Both the position numbers and the translations under genes were made by a program. From Nitrospira sp. (GTDB taxonomy: Bacteria; Nitrospirota; Nitrospiria; Nitrospirales; Nitrospiraceae): DNA of 64,000 bases. Below, piece after piece: positions 60,001-64,000 of this stretch (position 1 is its first letter; every line of letters begins with the position of its first letter). Where the stretch lies: assembly GCA_020853775.1 (NCBI GenBank), contig JADYYH010000008.1, positions 1-64,000 of the forward strand, read 5' to 3'. The notes below the pieces were generated by a model. It did no database searches. It saw only the letters and a program-made list of their open reading frames with translations, and was not told where the DNA came from.

Positions 60001-63000
60001 CCACCGGCGCGCACCATCTCCACATGTTTCCGTAGATCGGCCATCAGGCCTTCGTAATGGGCTTGGCCTCGTCGAAATTCTTCCGATTCTCGCCGTACCG
60101 CGGTCGGTAACATACGCATGGCCGCAATCCTCTCACCGTTCGCTTCGAAGCCCGTTCACAAATTCCACGATGTCGTGCATGGGGGTGGCCGGCCGGAACA
60201 ACATCTGCACGCCTGCCGCCTTCAGTCGCGGCACATCTTCGTCGGGAATGATCCCTCCACCGAACAGTACGATGTCTCCCGCGCCCTGTTCCCGCAGCAG
60301 ACCCAGTATCCGGGGGAACAAAGAATTATGGGCGCCGGAATGGATGCTGAGGCCGATGGCCTGTACGTCTTCCTGAATGGCGGTCGTGACGATCTGTTCA
60401 GGGCTCTGGTGAAGCCCCGTGTAAATGATCTCGATGCCCGCATCACGAAGCGCGCGGGCGACCAGCTTCACACCTCGGTCATGCCCGTCCAATCCCACCT
60501 TGCCGATCAAAATCCGCAGGGGTGCCGCCGCGACGGTCATAGGGTCACCTCCCGGAGCACGTATTTTCCATCCACATTTTTGCTGACGTATCCGGCCTGG
60601 ATCAGCGGGTCATGCTCGAATATCAGGAGCCACTGTTCTTCACAGGCGCGCTCCAACACCCGTCGTTTGCTGTCGAGTGTCTGAACGGGATTCAGGTCGT
60701 ATCCCATGATGTAGGGGAGGGGGAGATGGGACGCAGTGGGAATGAGATCGCCGAGGAAAAATGCAACCCGGCCTTCGGATTCCACTTTGACGCTTTGATG
60801 GCTGCGCGTATGCCCGGGCGTAAGGATGGCCGTCACCCCCGGCAGCAGTTCCGTGTCACCCTGGAGAAATGCCCACTGATGTGCGTCGGCCACGGGCGTG
60901 AAATTGTCGCGGCGATAACTGGCCCTTGTCCGTTCGTTCGAATGAATCGCGTCCTCGTACTCTCCTTGCTGCACATAGTAGGTGGCCTTGGGAAACGCCG
61001 GCGTGATTCCGCTGTTCTCATCGGTCGCCGTGTTGCCTCCGGCATGGTCGAAGTGCAGATGCGTATTGACCACTAGCTGGATATCGTCGCGGCTCAGACC
61101 GTGCTGCCTGAGAGATTGTTGGAGGGGAGGCGTCCGTTCGACCGCAAATATGGAACGGAATTTCGCATCCTCCTTATCGCCGAGTCCTGTATCCACGAGC
61201 ACATGTTTCCCGTGAGCGCGGATCAGCAGGCAGGTCAGACTGAGTGGAATGCGATTCTGCTCATCTGCCGGACAACAGGTTTGCCACAGCGCTTTCGGCA
61301 CGACGCCGAACATGGCGCCGCCGTCCAGTCGGAATCGGCCGTCGGTGACCGGATAGATATCAAAGGCTCCGAGTTTCATTTGTCACATCCCGCTTCTGCC
61401 GCTTCACAGCACCACCGGTTCGTGATAGGTCCCATACACTTCCTTCAACGCCGCGCAAATTTCTCCCAACGTCGCCTTCGCCTTCACGGCTTCAATCAAT
61501 GGGGGCATGAGGTTCTGGTGACAGGAAGCCATTTCCTGCAGCTCCTCCAGCGAGCCGGCCATCTTAAAGGGGTCGCGCGATTTTCTGAGATCGGACAGGC
61601 GCGCCACCTGGTCCTGTTCCACTTCCGGTCCGATCTTCAGGATGGGGATGGATCGAGCGTCTTGTTCTCGATGCTCCGTCACACCGACGATGCCTCGTTC
61701 CTGCCGCTCGATTTCATGCTGGTATCGTTGCGAGGCATCCAGGATCTCCCGCTGTGGAAACCCACGCTCGATGGCGGAGACCATGCCGCCCAGCCCGTCC
61801 AGTTTTCGGAAAAGCTCCAGGGCTCCTTCTTCCAGGCGGTTCGTCAGCGTCTCGACAAAATACGATCCGCCCAATGGATCGACCGTATTCACCGTTTCGC
61901 TTTCTGCCGCAATGATCTGCTGGGTCCGGAGCGCCAGTTTCACGGCTTCTTCGGTCGGCAACGCCAGGGTTTCGTCCATTGAGTTGGTGTGGAGCGATTG
62001 TGTGCCGCCGAGCACGGCAGCGAGGGCCTGCAGGGTGGTCCGCACCACGTTGTTCATGGGCTGTTGGGCGGTGAGGGAGCATCCGGCGGTTTGGGCGTGA
62101 CAGCGGAGCTGAAGCGAGCGGGGATTCCTGGGATGGTACCGCCGTTCCATTTCGCGGGCCCAGAGTCGCCGGGCTGCGCGGAACTTTGCGATCTCCTCGA
62201 AAAAATCATTGTGGACGTTGAAGAAAAAGGAGAGTTGCGGCGCAAAGGCATCCACCTCGAGTCCGGACTTCACGGCCGCCTCGACGTAGGTCAGCCCGTT
62301 ATAGAGCGTGAAGGCCAGTTCCTGGATCGCCGTTGAGCCTGCTTCCCGAATGTGATATCCGCTGATGCTGATCGGATGCCACTTCGGCACATGGGCTGCG
62401 CAATAACCGATGGTGTCGACAATCAACGCCAGATGCGGTTCCGGTGGAAAGAGCCATTCCTTCTGGGCGATGTATTCCTTTAGGATGTCGTTCTGGATCG
62501 TGCCGCCTAATCGTCCGAACGGGATTCCACGTTTCTCCGCGACGGCGAGGTACATGGCGAAGAGCACGGCGGCGGGGCCGTTGATCGTCATGGAGGTGGT
62601 GACCTGATCGAGCGGGATGCCGTCGAACAATCGCTCCATGTCGGCGAGTGAGGAAATGGCCACCCCGCAATACCCCACTTCACCGCGCGCCAGCGGATCA
62701 TCGGAGTCGAGGCCCATGAGGGTTGGGAGGTCGAAGGCGACGCTCAGGCCGGTTTGGCCATGATCCAAGAGATATTTGAAGCGTGTATTGGTATCGTCGG
62801 CTGAGCCGAAGCCGGCGAATTGCCGCATGGTCCACAGCCGGCTGCGGTACATGTGTGGATAGCAGCCGCGTGTGTAGGGGAATGCGCCCGGTTGCCCGAG
62901 GTCCTGTTCGGCGCTCCAACCTTTGAGATGATCGGGACCGTAACAGCGTTCGATGTCCAAACCGGAAAGCGAAGTGAATCGGGATTTCCGCTCATTCATG

Positions 63001-64000
63001 ACGCGTTCCTCCACTCACGGAACGGGAACGTCAGGTCAGATGCATCACCGGCTGATCTCCGTACTCATAGAAGCCATGCCCGCTTTTTCTACCGAGCCAT
63101 CCGGCTTCGACGTACTTTCGCAATAGGGGACAGGGACGGAATTTCGGATCACCGAGGTCTTGATGCAGCACCTCGCAGATGGCCAGGACCGTATCCAGGC
63201 CGATACGGTCTGCCAAGGCCAGGGGACCGACGGGATGGTTGGTGCCCTCCACCATTGCCAGGTCGATGGCTTCCGCCGTCGCCACTCCATCCTCCAACGC
63301 AAAGATGGCTTCGTTGATCATCGGAATGAGGACCCGATTGACGATGAAGCCAGGAAAATCCTTGCAGACGACGGCGGTTTTCCCTGCGCGTCGCACGAGA
63401 TCCAGCGCCAGGCGCATCGTCTGCTCGGAAGTGCCGATGGCGCGGACGACTTCGACCAATCGCATCACCGGGACCGGGTTCATAAAATGGATGCCGACGA
63501 CACGGTCGGGCCGGCCGGACACCATGCCCAGGCTGGCGATGGAAATCGAGGAGGTATTGCTGGCCAACAGGGTCGAGGGCTCGCAGATCTGTCCCAGTTG
63601 CGCGAATAACGCCCGTTTCATCACCGGATCTTCGGGGATTGCTTCGATCACGACCTGCGCCTCTCGCAGCCGCTGCATGTGCCGTATCGGATGGATGATG
63701 GCCATGGCCGATCCGGCCTGATCACCTCGCAGCGCCCCTTTTTCCACGGCCTTCGTGACGCCCTGCCAGATTTTTTTCGTCGCGTCCTCCAGCGCCTCTT
63801 CCGTCACATCGACCAGCAACACATTCCAGCCTGCAGTCGCCAACACCTGCGTGATGCCGCGTCCCATTTGGCCTGCGCCGACGACTCCGATGGTGGTGAT
63901 GTCGTCAATGGTCATGTGCGATTCCATGCCTACCGGTTCAATTTACGCGGCCTCACTGATGCTGCATTTTCTGAGGCCGTTCCACGAGCAGTGCGAGCGC

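Overview
The window is bacterial DNA of moderately high GC, densely packed, with operons on both strands. It looks like a chromosomal segment from a Nitrospira-type organism (phylum Nitrospirota) or a close environmental relative. That guess rests on overall gene style: a secretin with a C-terminal cohesin-like domain, an elaborate molybdate-type uptake locus, and an Mrp antiporter island. No ribosomal RNA or marker gene confirms it. The only RNA gene found is one tRNA with anticodon CAU.

Layout. (1) 1-3763, minus strand: a very large secreted protein with a glucose/sorbosone dehydrogenase-like beta-propeller, PKD and fibronectin III domains and an SGNH hydrolase; its 3' end lies outside the window. 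(2) 4066-12075, plus strand: a six-gene type II secretion/type IV pilus-like operon (secretin, LysM lipoprotein, GspE/PilB-type ATPase, PilM-, PilN-, PilO- and GspC/PilP-like proteins). (3) 12387-15304, minus strand: a sigma-54 response regulator and its sensor kinase. (4) 15372-30331: an oxyanion-type uptake locus. A DNA-binding regulator with a ligand-binding domain (21722) sits near its middle. Two related modules, each with a porin, a ModA-like binding protein and a lipoprotein of one unknown family, are transcribed away from it. The leftward arm ends in an SsuABC-like importer. The rightward arm ends in ModA, a small lipoprotein, a secreted VOC-like protein, Mop, ModB and ModC. (5) 30484-31460: a LexA/S24-like regulator with two small genes. 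(6) 31563-31638: tRNA.

(7) 32473-48682, plus strand: an ion-homeostasis and stress island. It holds a P-type ATPase (frameshifted), universal stress proteins, a complete Mrp Na+/H+ antiporter (A/B fusion, C-G), a 31-residue membrane peptide, an M50 protease with CBS domains, a GH15-family gene broken by three frameshifts, and an MscS channel. Remnants of another P-type ATPase and a NarL-type receiver lie at 43507-43890. (8) 48704-64000, minus strand: a long acyl-CoA catabolic operon, with a possible thiolase tail, 3-hydroxyacyl-CoA dehydrogenase, B12-dependent acyl-CoA mutase (two subunits), a metallo-hydrolase, acyl-CoA carboxylase beta subunit, enoyl-CoA hydratase, HMG-CoA lyase, MeaB-type GTPase, PrpD, PrpB, PrpC, an acyl-CoA ligase and an acyl-CoA dehydrogenase. 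Together these join leucine-type degradation to the methylcitrate cycle.

The strongest candidate for an undescribed system is the two-armed porin/binding-protein/lipoprotein locus around the regulator at 21722. The second is the acyl-CoA mutase that appears to lack the arginine expected of a methylmalonyl-CoA mutase.
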